From the NCBI RefSeq assembly GCF_001586785.1, contig NZ_LUFH02000068.1, positions 1-33,709 on the forward strand: 33,709 bases of DNA. The letters run 5' to 3'. Below the pieces are notes generated by a model that was not told the DNA's origin, ran no database searches, and saw only the letters and a list, made by a program, of their open reading frames with translations. The first letter of the stretch is position 1. The number at the start of each line of letters is the position of its first letter. Below are positions 24,943 through 32,863 of the stretch, piece by piece. The translations under genes and the position numbers were made by a program. The stretch is from Sphaerospermopsis aphanizomenoides BCCUSP55. Its GTDB lineage: Bacteria > Cyanobacteriota > Cyanobacteriia > Cyanobacteriales > Nostocaceae.

Positions 24943-25719
24943 TCACCTCACCAACTGCATCGCATCATTAAAAAACTGCCGACATAAACCTTTAGTAACT
25001 AAAATCGTCGTCAACAAATTTGCTACAGCTACCATAAAAATAATTAAAATTTCATAAGATACAGCCTCTAAAGCAGATACTCCAGCTAATAACTGACCAC
25101 TGGTAAAAGTCGGTATTGTCACCATCCCAATTAGCATCATTTGATTTAAAGTTGGCAGAAATGCAGCTTTAATTGCGTCTTTGCGGTATTGGCTGACTGC
25201 TTGCTGGGGTGTTGCACCTAAACTGAGGTGAGTTTCTATTTCTGTGGGAAATTGGTTAATAGCACTGACTAGCCTTTCTCCTGCCACTGCGGCTGCATTC
25301 ATAGCATTACCAATCAATATACCCCCGAAAGGAATTAAATAACGTGGTTCATACCATCTGTCTGGTTGGATAATCAAAAAGTTGGTATACAGCAACGTTA
25401 AAGACGTACTCGCAAAAATTGCTACCCAGACTAAAGGCAGTACCAAGGGAATTTTTTGGCTGATGCGATTTCGTGCGACAATCGCCGTAATTGTGAGAAT
25501 GATTGTTAGAATTCCCAAAACTGCCCACACATTATTAATAGCAAAGATGAAGTCTAAAACGTATCCTAATACTATAAGTTGGAGGATGGTTCTACCAGTA
25601 GCTAAAGCTAAGTTTAATTCTAGTCCTAATTTTTCCCAGGCTGATAAACCAATAGCGATCGCCATTAAAGCCACAGCTAAAACCAAATCCACAAATTCCA
25701 GTTTAATCAAATCCGGCAT
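24943..25719 (-). CDS. FetB-like (UPF0014/YbbM) ABC permease
   Basis: A 258-residue inner-membrane permease of the UPF0014 family. In E. coli, FetB with the ATPase FetA exports iron and protects from oxidative stress. Seen here: six to seven hydrophobic segments, a cytoplasmic loop IVARNRISQKIP (about 80-91) and the conserved GGILIGNAMNAAAVAGERL (about 131-149). Also present are LSLGATPQQAVSQYRKDAIKAA, the family's coupling-type loop, and IPTFTSGQLLAGVSALEAV. No FetA-type ATPase gene is beside it in the window, so the partner must lie elsewhere. The upstream region, shared with the divergent aminotransferase gene, contains a heptamer array. Confidence 0.9.
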   Translation of the reverse strand: MPDLIKLEFVDLVLAVALMAIAIGLSAWEKLGLELNLALATGRTILQLIVLGYVLDFIFAINNVWAVLGILTIILTITAIVARNRISQKIPLVLPLVWVAIFASTSLTLLYTNFLIIQPDRWYEPRYLIPFGGILIGNAMNAAAVAGERLVSAINQFPTEIETHLSLGATPQQAVSQYRKDAIKAAFLPTLNQMMLIGMVTIPTFTSGQLLAGVSALEAVSYEILIIFMVAVANLLTTILVTKGLCRQFFNDAMQLVR

Positions 25720-25812
25720 GATCTTAACTCCTTCCTGAGATTGTCTATTGACGAGATAGCAGTTGTTAGTTTCATGAAAACATCAACTGATCATAAAACT
25801 TTTACCTCTCTT

Positions 25813-25887
25813 ACCTGTCACCTGTCACCTGTCACCTGTCACCTGTCACCTGTCACCTGTCACCTGTCACCTGTCACCTGCGATCGC
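25813..25887. repeat. Nine ACCTGTC heptamers ending in a HIP1 site
   Basis: Nine exact ACCTGTC units (25813-25875) and a partial unit run straight into GCGATCGC (25880-25887). The array lies in the divergent promoter region of the fetB-like gene and the DegT-family gene. Confidence 0.95.
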
Positions 25888-25977
25888 CTAAATGGTAATA
25901 ATTGAGAATTGAAAATTTGATTAGCAAACATCACCCATAAAAGTGTATCTTTTGTATCTCACCATAAAATAAGAATT

Positions 25978-27126
25978 ATGATCCAAAGCGTAAATTCGAT
26001 CCCAGCCTTTGATATCAAGCAGCAATACGCCACTATTGAGGCAGAAGTGAGTAATGCAGTTTTAGAAGTTCTCAGTTCTGGCCGTTATATTGGTGGCCCT
26101 GCTGTAGAAGGGTTTGAAAAACAGTTTGCTGCTTATCATGGTGTAAGTGAATGTGTAGCTTGTAATTCTGGTACTGATGCCCTTTATTTAGCCTTACGTG
26201 CTTTAGAAATTGGTGCAGGTGATGAAGTTATTACCACACCCTTTAGCTTTTTTGCTACGACTGAAGTCATTAGTGCTGTAGGTGCAACACCAGTTTTTGT
26301 GGATATTGATGCTACTACCTTTAATTTGGATGTAAGCCAAATAGCAGCAGCAATTACACCGAAAACCAAGGCTATTATCCCGGTTCACTTGTTTGGTTTA
26401 CCTGTGGATATGACAGCTTTGATGGCGATCGCTCAATCTCACAATTTAGCAGTAATTGAAGATTGCGCTCAAGCCACCGGTGCCAGTTGGGATGGTAAAA
26501 AAGTTGGCAGCATTGGACACATTGGTTGTTTTAGCTTTTATCCAACTAAAAATCTTGGTGGTTGCGGTGATGGCGGTGCAATTACAACTAATGATAGTGC
26601 GATCGCTGCTAAATTGCGAGTATTGCGTGAACATGGCAGCAAAGTCAGATATATTCACGAAGAAATAGGTGTCAACAGTCGTTTAGATGCCATTCAAGCC
26701 GTAATTCTGCAAATTAAACTCCGCTATTTAGACATTTGGAACCAACAACGCCAAAAAATCGCCGCCTATTATTATCAATTTCTCAGTCAAATTCCGGGTA
26801 TAGTTCCACCCCAAGAATTACTAGGAGGAGAAGCCGTTTGGAATCAATATACCATCCGCGTTTCTAGCCAAGAAAGAAATGGTGCAAGTTCCAAATATCG
26901 AGACTGGGTGCGGACTCAACTGCAAGAAAAGGAAGTAAGTTCCATGCTTTACTATCCTCTGCCTTTACATCTGCAACCAGTTTATGAACATCTGGGTTAT
27001 CAACCAGGACAATTACCAGTCTCTGAACAAGCTTGTCACGAAGTCATATCTTTACCTATGTTTCCAGAACTCACACAGGAACAGCAAGATAAGGTGATTT
27101 ATGCGTTGAAAGACTGTTTAAGTTAA
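25978..27126 (+). CDS. DegT/DnrJ/EryC1/StrS family PLP-dependent aminotransferase
   Basis: A 382-residue sugar-aminotransferase-type enzyme, fold type I. It begins IPAFDIKQQYATIEAEV, the usual start for the family. It has ACNSGTDALYLALRAL (PLP phosphate site), DEVITTPFSFFAT, VIEDCAQATGA (Asp contacting the PLP ring) and SFYPTKNLGGCGDGG with the Schiff-base lysine at about 191. LREHGS and NSRLDAIQAVIL also match. Members aminate nucleotide-linked keto-sugars for surface polysaccharides or glycosides. No other sugar-nucleotide genes are adjacent, so the substrate is open. ATG at 25978 is well placed. Confidence 0.92.
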   Translation: MIQSVNSIPAFDIKQQYATIEAEVSNAVLEVLSSGRYIGGPAVEGFEKQFAAYHGVSECVACNSGTDALYLALRALEIGAGDEVITTPFSFFATTEVISAVGATPVFVDIDATTFNLDVSQIAAAITPKTKAIIPVHLFGLPVDMTALMAIAQSHNLAVIEDCAQATGASWDGKKVGSIGHIGCFSFYPTKNLGGCGDGGAITTNDSAIAAKLRVLREHGSKVRYIHEEIGVNSRLDAIQAVILQIKLRYLDIWNQQRQKIAAYYYQFLSQIPGIVPPQELLGGEAVWNQYTIRVSSQERNGASSKYRDWVRTQLQEKEVSSMLYYPLPLHLQPVYEHLGYQPGQLPVSEQACHEVISLPMFPELTQEQQDKVIYALKDCLS

Positions 27127-27129
27127 AAG

Positions 27130-27168
27130 AGGTGACAGATGACAGATGACAGGTGACAGGTGACAGAG
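27130..27168. repeat. GGTGACA/GATGACA heptamers after the aminotransferase gene
   Basis: About five GGTGACA or GATGACA units begin five bases after the stop codon of the aminotransferase gene. Confidence 0.9.
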
Positions 27169-27176
27169 TATTGTAG

Positions 27177-27205
27177 GGTGCGTTATGGATTCATCCTTAC
27201 GCACC
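27177..27205. repeat. Palindromic GGTGCGT...ACGCACC repeat
   Basis: GGTGCGT (27177-27183) and ACGCACC (27199-27205) flank an inner GGAT-TC-ATCC helix. I recall the GTAGGGTGCGTTA form as a widespread cyanobacterial palindromic repeat. It may double as a terminator. Confidence 0.6.
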
Positions 27206-27225
27206 ATTATCTGATTTAATTTTCA

Positions 27226-27261
27226 GAATCAGGATGTCCAGGATTTAAGGATTTACAGGAT
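27226..27261. repeat. 36-bp dispersed repeat, copy 1
   Basis: This unit (GAATCAGGATGTCCAGGATT and on through GGATTTACAGGAT) recurs at 30335-30370 with 34 of 36 bases identical. Confidence 0.85.
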
Positions 27262-27762
27262 GTTGTTTGATGGTTGTCTGTTGGTGGTCTAATATCAATT
27301 CCGGCTGTATCTAAATGATTAAACAAACGCAAATACAAAGAGTGCAGGAGTACAAGCTATAATAGTTACTTATGCTAATTTGATTTTACTTTGTGTATTT
27401 AAAACTTCCCGCCATTCGTCCTTTACTTTTCTTAACAAATTATTGAGAATATTTTTTATTTATCAACGAGGTTGCAATATTTTCAGTCATTTGCTATGAT
27501 TTATGAGAATTTCATAATTGGGTTTTCATAACCAATTTTGCGTTCTTCATAAATTTTCATCTTCAAACCCTTAATTTATAGTTGTTTCAAGAAATCAGTT
27601 CTGAAAAAGATACAAAACTTTATAAAAAAAATTGATGTTACTGGGAAAATTTTAGAAGTGAATTTATCCCGATGGTATAGATAGTACAAATTTATTCTTG
27701 ACAGATAAAATTATCTGTGTTTATCTGTGTTTTCTTGTACCTTAGTAATTGAAAAAGAAAAT

Positions 27763-27822
27763 ATAGGACTGGGGAATAGAATCTTGGCGATCGCATGAAT
27801 GACGTAATTCCCCATTCCCTAT
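27763..27822 (-). terminator. Long hairpin after ycf23
   Basis: Read on the minus strand, ATAGG/CCTAT and GGGGAAT/ATTCCCC pair across a 29-base loop holding a HIP1-like site, followed by ATTTTCTTTTT. It starts just after the ycf23 stop. The large loop makes it a weaker terminator call. Confidence 0.4.
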
Positions 27823-27828
27823 ATTTAT

Positions 27829-28575
27829 CTATGCAAATGTGCGAGTATTCGTAGTTGCTAAAGCTTCAACCAAACCACGAACAGCAGCTATCATGGCAAT
27901 TTCGCTATTGAGTTGGTTAATAGCAGAACCCACACCCACACCAGCAGCACCAGCAGCAATAGCCAGAGGTGCAGTCACATTAGAAATACCAGAAGCACAC
28001 AAAACAGGTACGGACACAGCGCGGGAAATTTCATAAGCTGCGGCTAGAGTAGGAGCGGCTTTTTCAATCAAACCCAAAGTACCAGGGTGTGCAGGTTGGC
28101 TGCTAGTACCACCTTCCGTTTGGATGATATCAGCACCAGCTTTTACCAATTCCTCAGCCAATTGTACCTGCTGATCCAAAGTCAAGATGTGGGGAACAGT
28201 CACAGATAACGTAATTTCCGGTAACAAAGCGCGGGTTTGGTGAGTTAGTGCCAAAACTTCCTCAGCTTCAAATCTGCGACCTTGAGCATAGAAAGAATCG
28301 AAATTACCGATTTCAATTAAATCAGCACCAGCAGCAACAACTTCCACAAATTTTTCTGGTTCAACTGCGGAAACACAAACTGGCAGACTTGTTAAACTTT
28401 TAGCTAATTTAACCAAAGCCGCATCAGCAGCAATATCCACAAAAGTTGCACCACCAAACTCAGCCGCTTTCACGGTAGCAGCAACACTTTCAGCATTGAA
28501 ATTATTTAAACCGCTAATTACTTTTAAAACACTGCGGTTAGCAAACGCACGTTGCAAATTAGCATTCATAGTCAT
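27829..28575 (-). CDS. ycf23: Ycf23-like (DUF561) TIM-barrel protein
   Basis: A 248-residue protein of the DUF561/Ycf23 family, found in cyanobacteria and red-algal plastids. Visible features: VLKVISGLNNFNAESVAATVKAAEFGGATFVDIAADAA, given in pieces as LKVISGLNNF (18-27) and GATFVDIAADAALVKLA (42-58); SLPVCVSAVEP; AGADLIEIGNFDSFYAQGRRF; AGADIIQTEGGTSSQP; and a C-terminal phosphate-site-like PVLCASGISN...AAGAAGVGVGSAIN. The repeating strand-Gly-Ala pattern fits a TIM barrel with a phosphate-binding end. The biochemical role is not established to my knowledge. The frame opens MTMNANLQ, so the ATG at 28569 is an equally good start. Confidence 0.85.
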   Translation of the reverse strand: MTMNANLQRAFANRSVLKVISGLNNFNAESVAATVKAAEFGGATFVDIAADAALVKLAKSLTSLPVCVSAVEPEKFVEVVAAGADLIEIGNFDSFYAQGRRFEAEEVLALTHQTRALLPEITLSVTVPHILTLDQQVQLAEELVKAGADIIQTEGGTSSQPAHPGTLGLIEKAAPTLAAAYEISRAVSVPVLCASGISNVTAPLAIAAGAAGVGVGSAINQLNSEIAMIAAVRGLVEALATTNTRTFA

Positions 28576-29125
28576 AATTTTTGTTTTGAGCCTATTGAGG
28601 TAGGAATATTTTTACATTACATGAATAATAGATGCTAGTACCGTTGCGGAGAATTAAAAGTTCAAATTTCCTAACATTGCAGAGACATTTCAGAAAACGT
28701 CTTAACATAACATCAAAATCATCTCAAATGTCATCGAATCATGAAACTCATCTGCGTTTATCTGCGTGCATCTGCGGTAGTTATTCTTAAAACTTGAATC
28801 TATGTAGGGGATGCTGATAGCGGAGCGTGGCATAAGCCACATAAATGCAAAACCTAGATAAATCAAGGGTTACAGGGGTATAAAATACGAATAAAGTGCA
28901 AGAAAAAAAAGGATGATGGCATCCAAAACCGACCACTTTTCCAGATTCTATACTACTTCTAAAATCTCCTGAACTCCTGATAGCGCAGCGTGGCGTTAGC
29001 CATACTCCTGAACTCCTAGACCTCACGAAAAGACTTTTTCAGCAAACCCTATGTATCTTAATCTTAATTTCGTATAACATCGGCTAAATGCTAAAAATGA
29101 AAAATAAGCTCTTGGTCAGAAGACA
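28576..29125. other. Intergenic region with palindromic repeats upstream of ycf23 and the DUF4336 gene
   Basis: This 550-bp divergent gap contains ATCTGCGTTTATCTGCGTGC (about 28749-28768) and two copies of the GATAGCGNAGCGTGGC-type palindromic repeat (about 28812 and 28978). The second copy is flanked by CTCCTGA heptamer-like units. A TATAAC about 60 bp before the DUF4336 start is a possible -10. An open frame across the repeats is repeat-derived. Confidence 0.55.
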
Positions 29126-30328
29126 ATGAAGGCTACGGGAAACATAAATCAGCGAGATTGGTCATGGTCTTTTTGGCCTGCACTACCACTTTATCCCTAC
29201 GGTAAACGACGAACAGTTCGTCGAGAAATAATCAAGGATAGGATTTGGACATTTGACCAATTACATGGCATCCTGTACACCATTGTACCAATTCGCATGA
29301 CCGTCATCAAGCTAGAAGCAGGTGGTCTTTTAGTTTATGCACCTGTCGCACCGACACCAGAATGTATCCGTTTGGTTCAGGAGTTGGAAGCAAAACACGG
29401 TGCAGTAAGATATATCATTTTGCCTACCAGTTCTGGTTTAGAGCATAAAATCTTTGTTGGACCCTTTGCGCGGAAATTTCCCCAAGCCGTAGTTTATGTT
29501 GCACCTCATCAGTGGAGTTTCCCATTTAATTTACCATTGAGTTGGCTTGGCTTTCCCGAAAAACGGACTTTAGAAATACCAGAAAATATAGAAAATATCC
29601 ATCAAAATCCGTTTGGTGAGGAATTTGATTATGAAATTTTAGATATTAATTTAGGACGTGGTGCTTTTGTGGAAGTGGCATTATTTCACAAACCATCGCG
29701 CACTCTGTTACTCACAGATACCATACTTTCTGTTTCTGAAGAACCACCAGAAATTTTACAATTAGAACCATATCCTTTATTATTTCACGCCAGAGAAAAC
29801 GCACAGGATATTATAGAAGATAATCAAAAAAATCGTCGTCAAGGATGGCAAAGAATATCTTTATTTGCAATTTATTTTCGTCCCAGTGCTTTAGAAATTG
29901 CGGGAATGAGAGAAATGTGGCAAGATGCGAAAAAAGCTCCAAATCGTTCTGCTCAAGCTTATTTTGGTTTATTTCCTTTTCGGTGGAGAAATAATTGGCA
30001 ATATTCTTTTGCAGCTTTGTGTGGAAATGGTCGTCCTTTTGTAGCACCGATTTTACAAATTCTCATTCTTCCCCAAGCACCAAAACAAGTATTAAACTGG
30101 GCTGATAAAGTTGCAAATTGGGATTTTCAACAAATTATTTCTTGTCATTTTCATGCACCAATTAAAGCTAGTCCGTTGCAATTTCGACAGGCGTTTAGTT
30201 TTTTAGAGAAAGAACCATGTTTGAGGGATGATAAACCTTTATTGGTTGAAGATTTGCGATTTATTCAGGAACTGGAAGCTGGTTTGGTGAAGCGTGGTAT
30301 TGCTACACCTGTGAAGGATAAGGTTTAA
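29126..30328 (+). CDS. DUF4336 family protein
   Basis: A 400-residue protein of the DUF4336 family, found in cyanobacteria and plant plastids and related by fold to metallo-beta-lactamases. Visible: DWSWSFWPALPLYPYGKRRT at the N-terminus, DQLHGILYTIVPIRMTVIKL leading to the first beta sandwich, and GLLVYAPVAPTPECIRLVQEL. YIILPTSSGLEHKIFVGPFA carries a Gly-x-Glu-His near where the classical zinc HxHxDH loop would be, so the canonical zinc site is absent. IISCHFHAPIKAS is near the C-terminus. Role unknown. Its upstream region is filled with dispersed repeats; a 36-bp repeat lies seven bases after its stop. Confidence 0.85.
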   Translation: MKATGNINQRDWSWSFWPALPLYPYGKRRTVRREIIKDRIWTFDQLHGILYTIVPIRMTVIKLEAGGLLVYAPVAPTPECIRLVQELEAKHGAVRYIILPTSSGLEHKIFVGPFARKFPQAVVYVAPHQWSFPFNLPLSWLGFPEKRTLEIPENIENIHQNPFGEEFDYEILDINLGRGAFVEVALFHKPSRTLLLTDTILSVSEEPPEILQLEPYPLLFHARENAQDIIEDNQKNRRQGWQRISLFAIYFRPSALEIAGMREMWQDAKKAPNRSAQAYFGLFPFRWRNNWQYSFAALCGNGRPFVAPILQILILPQAPKQVLNWADKVANWDFQQIISCHFHAPIKASPLQFRQAFSFLEKEPCLRDDKPLLVEDLRFIQELEAGLVKRGIATPVKDKV

Positions 30329-30804
30329 TTGTCTGAATCAGGATTTCCAGGATTAAAGGATTTACAGGATAAAAACTAGTATTTGATCACCAATTATATT
30401 ATGTCCGGCTAATTACTGATAATAAACTTTTCCTGTTACCTGTTCCCTGCCCAAACAGATATGATAACTATTCAAACGGACATGATATTACCTATTACCA
30501 GATTCAACTAGATGACTAACAACTTAAATTATTAATTATTTGGTCAAAGTATTGTGGTATAAGCGTTTCAGGCTATTTGACAATTTCAGCAAGATAGTAT
30601 ATTCTGTATAAAATAAATTTCATCGACGCACTTCGCCCGAACCTTGAAAACCGCATAACTTCGTTGACCTGTGTCGATGCCTTACGCAGTAAGCATTTCA
30701 GACGACAAATTTCATGAATTTGAGAAACTTTTTTCTCGTTTTTCAGAGGTGTGTCGATTGGGGTATTTCAAACCCTTGCCCTGTAAGGTTTTCAGAAGTG
30801 AACT
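30329..30804. other. Intergenic region holding the putative CRISPR leader
   Basis: The first 40 bp hold a dispersed repeat. From about 30577, TTGACA and TATATT (15-base spacer, short for a promoter) are followed by CGACGCACTTCGCCCGAACC at 30625 and TTGAAAACCGCATAA, which resembles cyanobacterial CRISPR leaders as I remember them. The motif TGTGTCGAT occurs twice (about 30670 and 30749). The leader would be about 180-200 bp, directly before repeat 1. Confidence 0.5.
30335..30370. repeat. 36-bp dispersed repeat, copy 2
   Basis: It matches 27226-27261 at 34 of 36 bases in the same orientation. The two copies bracket ycf23 and the DUF4336 gene. Confidence 0.85.
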
Positions 30805-31058
30805 CTTTCCAAAACCACTTCCCCGCAAGGGGATGGAAACATTTTTCGCCGACTTTTTTCTTGAACAACCCTATCAACTTTCCAAAACCACTTCCCCGCA
30901 AGGGCATGGAAACAGCAAGCCACTGATGAAAACCAGCCCAATGATCTGGGCTTTCCAAAACCACTTCCCCGCAAGGGGATGGAAACTTAACAGAGTAGGA
31001 CTCTGGTTTTTGGTCGGCTCGGCTTTCCAAAACCACTTCCCCGCAAGGGGATGGAAAC
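30805..31058 (+). CRISPR. CRISPR array: four 36-bp repeats, three spacers
   Basis: Repeats are at 30805-30840, 30878-30913, 30951-30986 and 31023-31058; spacers are 37, 37 and 36 bp. The repeat starts CTTTCCAAAACCACTTC, has a CCCC-GCAA-GGGG hairpin and ends ATGGAAAC, the usual eight-base crRNA 5' handle, so transcription is rightward from the leader before 30805. Repeat 2 has one change (G to C in the GGGG arm). No cas gene is in the window, so the type is unknown; the GAAAC-ending 36-mer is usual for class 1 systems in cyanobacteria. The array ends 13 bp before the mnmE stop codon. Confidence 0.97.
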
Positions 31059-31071
31059 ATAAATTGTTGAC

Positions 31072-32469
31072 TTATTTCCCAATACAGAATCTACTAAAAA
31101 TCCGATCTAAAACAGATTCAGTCACCTCTTCTCCGGTAATTTCTCCCAACGCATAAATCGCTCCTCTTAAATCAATTGTCCAAAAATCTAAAGGTAACTG
31201 CTCGATAATTGTTTTCTGCACTTGTTCCAAATCAATCTTTGCTTTTGTTAAAGCTGCGGCTTGTCTCTGATTAATCGCTAAATCCATATCAGCAGCTTGC
31301 ACTTTTCCTGCTTGGACTATTTCTAAAATAGCAGTTTCTAAACCATCAATTCCTTGATTTTGTGCCGCTGCGGTTTTGACAACTTGCTGAATACTTGTTG
31401 GATATTTCAAATTTAGAGACGATTCATGAATCATCTCTACAAGGTCAATTTTATTAATTACCAAAATCACTGGACGATGTTTTACCTGTTCATAAATTTC
31501 CTGATCTGCATCCGTCCAACCTGCGGCAGCATCAATAGTAAATAACACTAAATCAGCATTATTCGCAGCACGACGCGATCGCTCTACCCCAATTTTCTCA
31601 ACCTGATCTACTGTCTCCCGAATCCCTGCTGTGTCTAAAACCTGGATAGGAATTCCCCCCACAACTAGCTGAGATTCTACCACATCACGGGTTGTACCGG
31701 GTAAGTCTGTAACAATAGCGCGATCGCTCTGACTCCACGCATTCAATAAACTAGATTTTCCCACATTGGGACGACCAACTATCGCTACTTTTAAACCAGT
31801 TCGCAATAATTCACCTTTATCTTTTGTCGCTAATAATTTACTAATTTCTAAACTAATTTTATCAATCTCAGCAATAATTCTTTGCTCATCTAAGGGTGGT
31901 AAATCTTCTTCAAAATCAATTCGCGCTTCAATTTCCGCTAAAATATCTAAACATTGAGCGCGTAAATTTCTAATTGGTTGAGCTAATTTCCCCTGTAAAC
32001 CAGCTAAAGCCGTTTGTGCTGCTTGGGGAGATTTCGCACCCACTAAATCTGCTATACTTTCGGCTTGAGTTAAATCTAATCTACCATTTAAAAAAGCTCT
32101 TAATGTAAATTCCCCTGGTTGGGCTAATCTCGCACCATTTTCTAAACATAGTTGCAATACTTGTTGTACCGCCATTATTCCCCCATGACAATGAAATTCC
32201 ACCACATCTTCACGGGTAAAAGAACGGGGTGCTTTCATGATTAATAATAAAGCTTCATCAATTATTTGCTTTGTTTGGGGTTGACGGATGTAACCATAAA
32301 GGATGCGGTGACTTGACCAAACTTGTTTTCCCGGTGCAAAAAATAGAGTTTTAGCGATCGCCATTGCTTGATCACCAGAAACCCGCACAATACCCACACT
32401 ACCTTGTTGGGGCACAACAGCAGTAGCAATAGCAGCGATCGTTCCAGTATGAGCTAATAATTCCGACAT
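31072..32469 (-). CDS. mnmE: tRNA uridine-5-carboxymethylaminomethyl modification GTPase
   Basis: MnmE, with MnmG, modifies the wobble uridine (position 34) of some tRNAs in a GTP-driven reaction. The 465 residues are of normal length. The N-terminal domain has [20 protein letters not shown] and [14 protein letters not shown] (tetrahydrofolate-binding region). The G domain inserted in the helical domain has [10 protein letters not shown] (G1), DLPGTTRD (G2), DTAG (G3) and NKID (G4). The C-terminus ends FCIGK with the functional Cys at 462. Its 5' side is a heptamer array, and its 3' end lies against the CRISPR array on the opposite strand, so read-through would be antisense to the crRNA precursor. 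Confidence 0.98.
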   Translation of the reverse strand: MSELLAHTGTIAAIATAVVPQQGSVGIVRVSGDQAMAIAKTLFFAPGKQVWSSHRILYGYIRQPQTKQIIDEALLLIMKAPRSFTREDVVEFHCHGGIMAVQQVLQLCLENGARLAQPGEFTLRAFLNGRLDLTQAESIADLVGAKSPQAAQTALAGLQGKLAQPIRNLRAQCLDILAEIEARIDFEEDLPPLDEQRIIAEIDKISLEISKLLATKDKGELLRTGLKVAIVGRPNVGKSSLLNAWSQSDRAIVTDLPGTTRDVVESQLVVGGIPIQVLDTAGIRETVDQVEKIGVERSRRAANNADLVLFTIDAAAGWTDADQEIYEQVKHRPVILVINKIDLVEMIHESSLNLKYPTSIQQVVKTAAAQNQGIDGLETAILEIVQAGKVQAADMDLAINQRQAAALTKAKIDLEQVQKTIIEQLPLDFWTIDLRGAIYALGEITGEEVTESVLDRIFSRFCIGK

Positions 32470-32477
32470 GGGAGTTT

Positions 32478-32564
32478 AGGTGACAGCTAACAGGTGACAG
32501 GTGACAGGTGACAGGTGACAGGTGACAGGCGACAGGTGACAGATGACAGATGACAGATGACTGT
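32478..32564. repeat. GGTGACA heptamer array upstream of mnmE
   Basis: About eleven units of GGTGACA, GGCGACA or GATGACA run from close to the mnmE start codon into the spacer shared with the divergent Cys-rich gene. Confidence 0.93.
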
Positions 32565-32651
32565 CAAGTGAACAGCAATAACTGACTTACAAAGTTAATA
32601 GTAATATTTATCTAAAGGGTAATAACGCCGTACTTGAGAGAGGAATTTACT

Positions 32652-32852
32652 GTGGAGCAGACAATTAATTGCGCCGAAGCTTGCGTTAACGGTTGCGTTT
32701 TAGGCGATAAATGTCCGAATCTCGAAGCTAGAGAAGCAGCTTCTAAGTTTATTGAAGAGACTTCTTTGGATAAAATGCTGGAGATAGCGGAAGAACGACT
32801 GCGGAAAAAAATGATGGAACCGCCAAAATGGGTATTACCTGAAGATATTTAA
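32652..32852 (+). CDS. Small Cys-rich protein
   Basis: I chose GTG at 32652, with AGGA nine bases upstream, giving 66 residues; a TTG at 32634 would add six. Four cysteines lie in one short stretch (Cys7, Cys11, Cys15, Cys21 in NCAEACVNGCVLGDKCP), followed by a long amphipathic helix (REAASKFIEETSLDKMLEIA, about 28-47) and a Pro/Trp-containing end (EPPKWVLPEDI). The Cys spacing suggests a metal or iron-sulfur site, but I know no named family. Similar small proteins are, from memory, conserved in cyanobacteria. It is divergent from mnmE and convergent with the Uma2 gene, 11 bp apart. Confidence 0.7.
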   Translation: MEQTINCAEACVNGCVLGDKCPNLEAREAASKFIEETSLDKMLEIAEERLRKKMMEPPKWVLPEDI

Positions 32853-32863
32853 TTATTTTTTAA

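Larger units (their letters stand above)
27127..27828. other. Repeat-filled intergenic region between two convergent genes
   Basis: This 702-bp gap holds, in order, a heptamer array, a palindromic repeat, a 36-bp dispersed repeat, a TATCTGTGTTTATCTGTG repeat (about 27711-27730) and a terminator-like hairpin. The AT-rich stretch at 27290-27700 shows no open frame and no structure I can support. Confidence 0.6.

Noticed and set aside
28787-29026. 79-codon open frame on the minus strand
   Set aside because: It is built on two palindromic repeats and shares a repeat-encoded WLTPR peptide with the frame at 24535; not a gene.
30805-31058. Reading the CRISPR array as leftward
   Set aside because: The GAAAC end and the leader-like sequence both lie in the orientation of rightward transcription.
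30671-31156. Open frames across the CRISPR leader and array on both strands
   Set aside because: They repeat the peptide encoded by the CRISPR repeat (such as FPKPLPRKGME) and have no coding signs.
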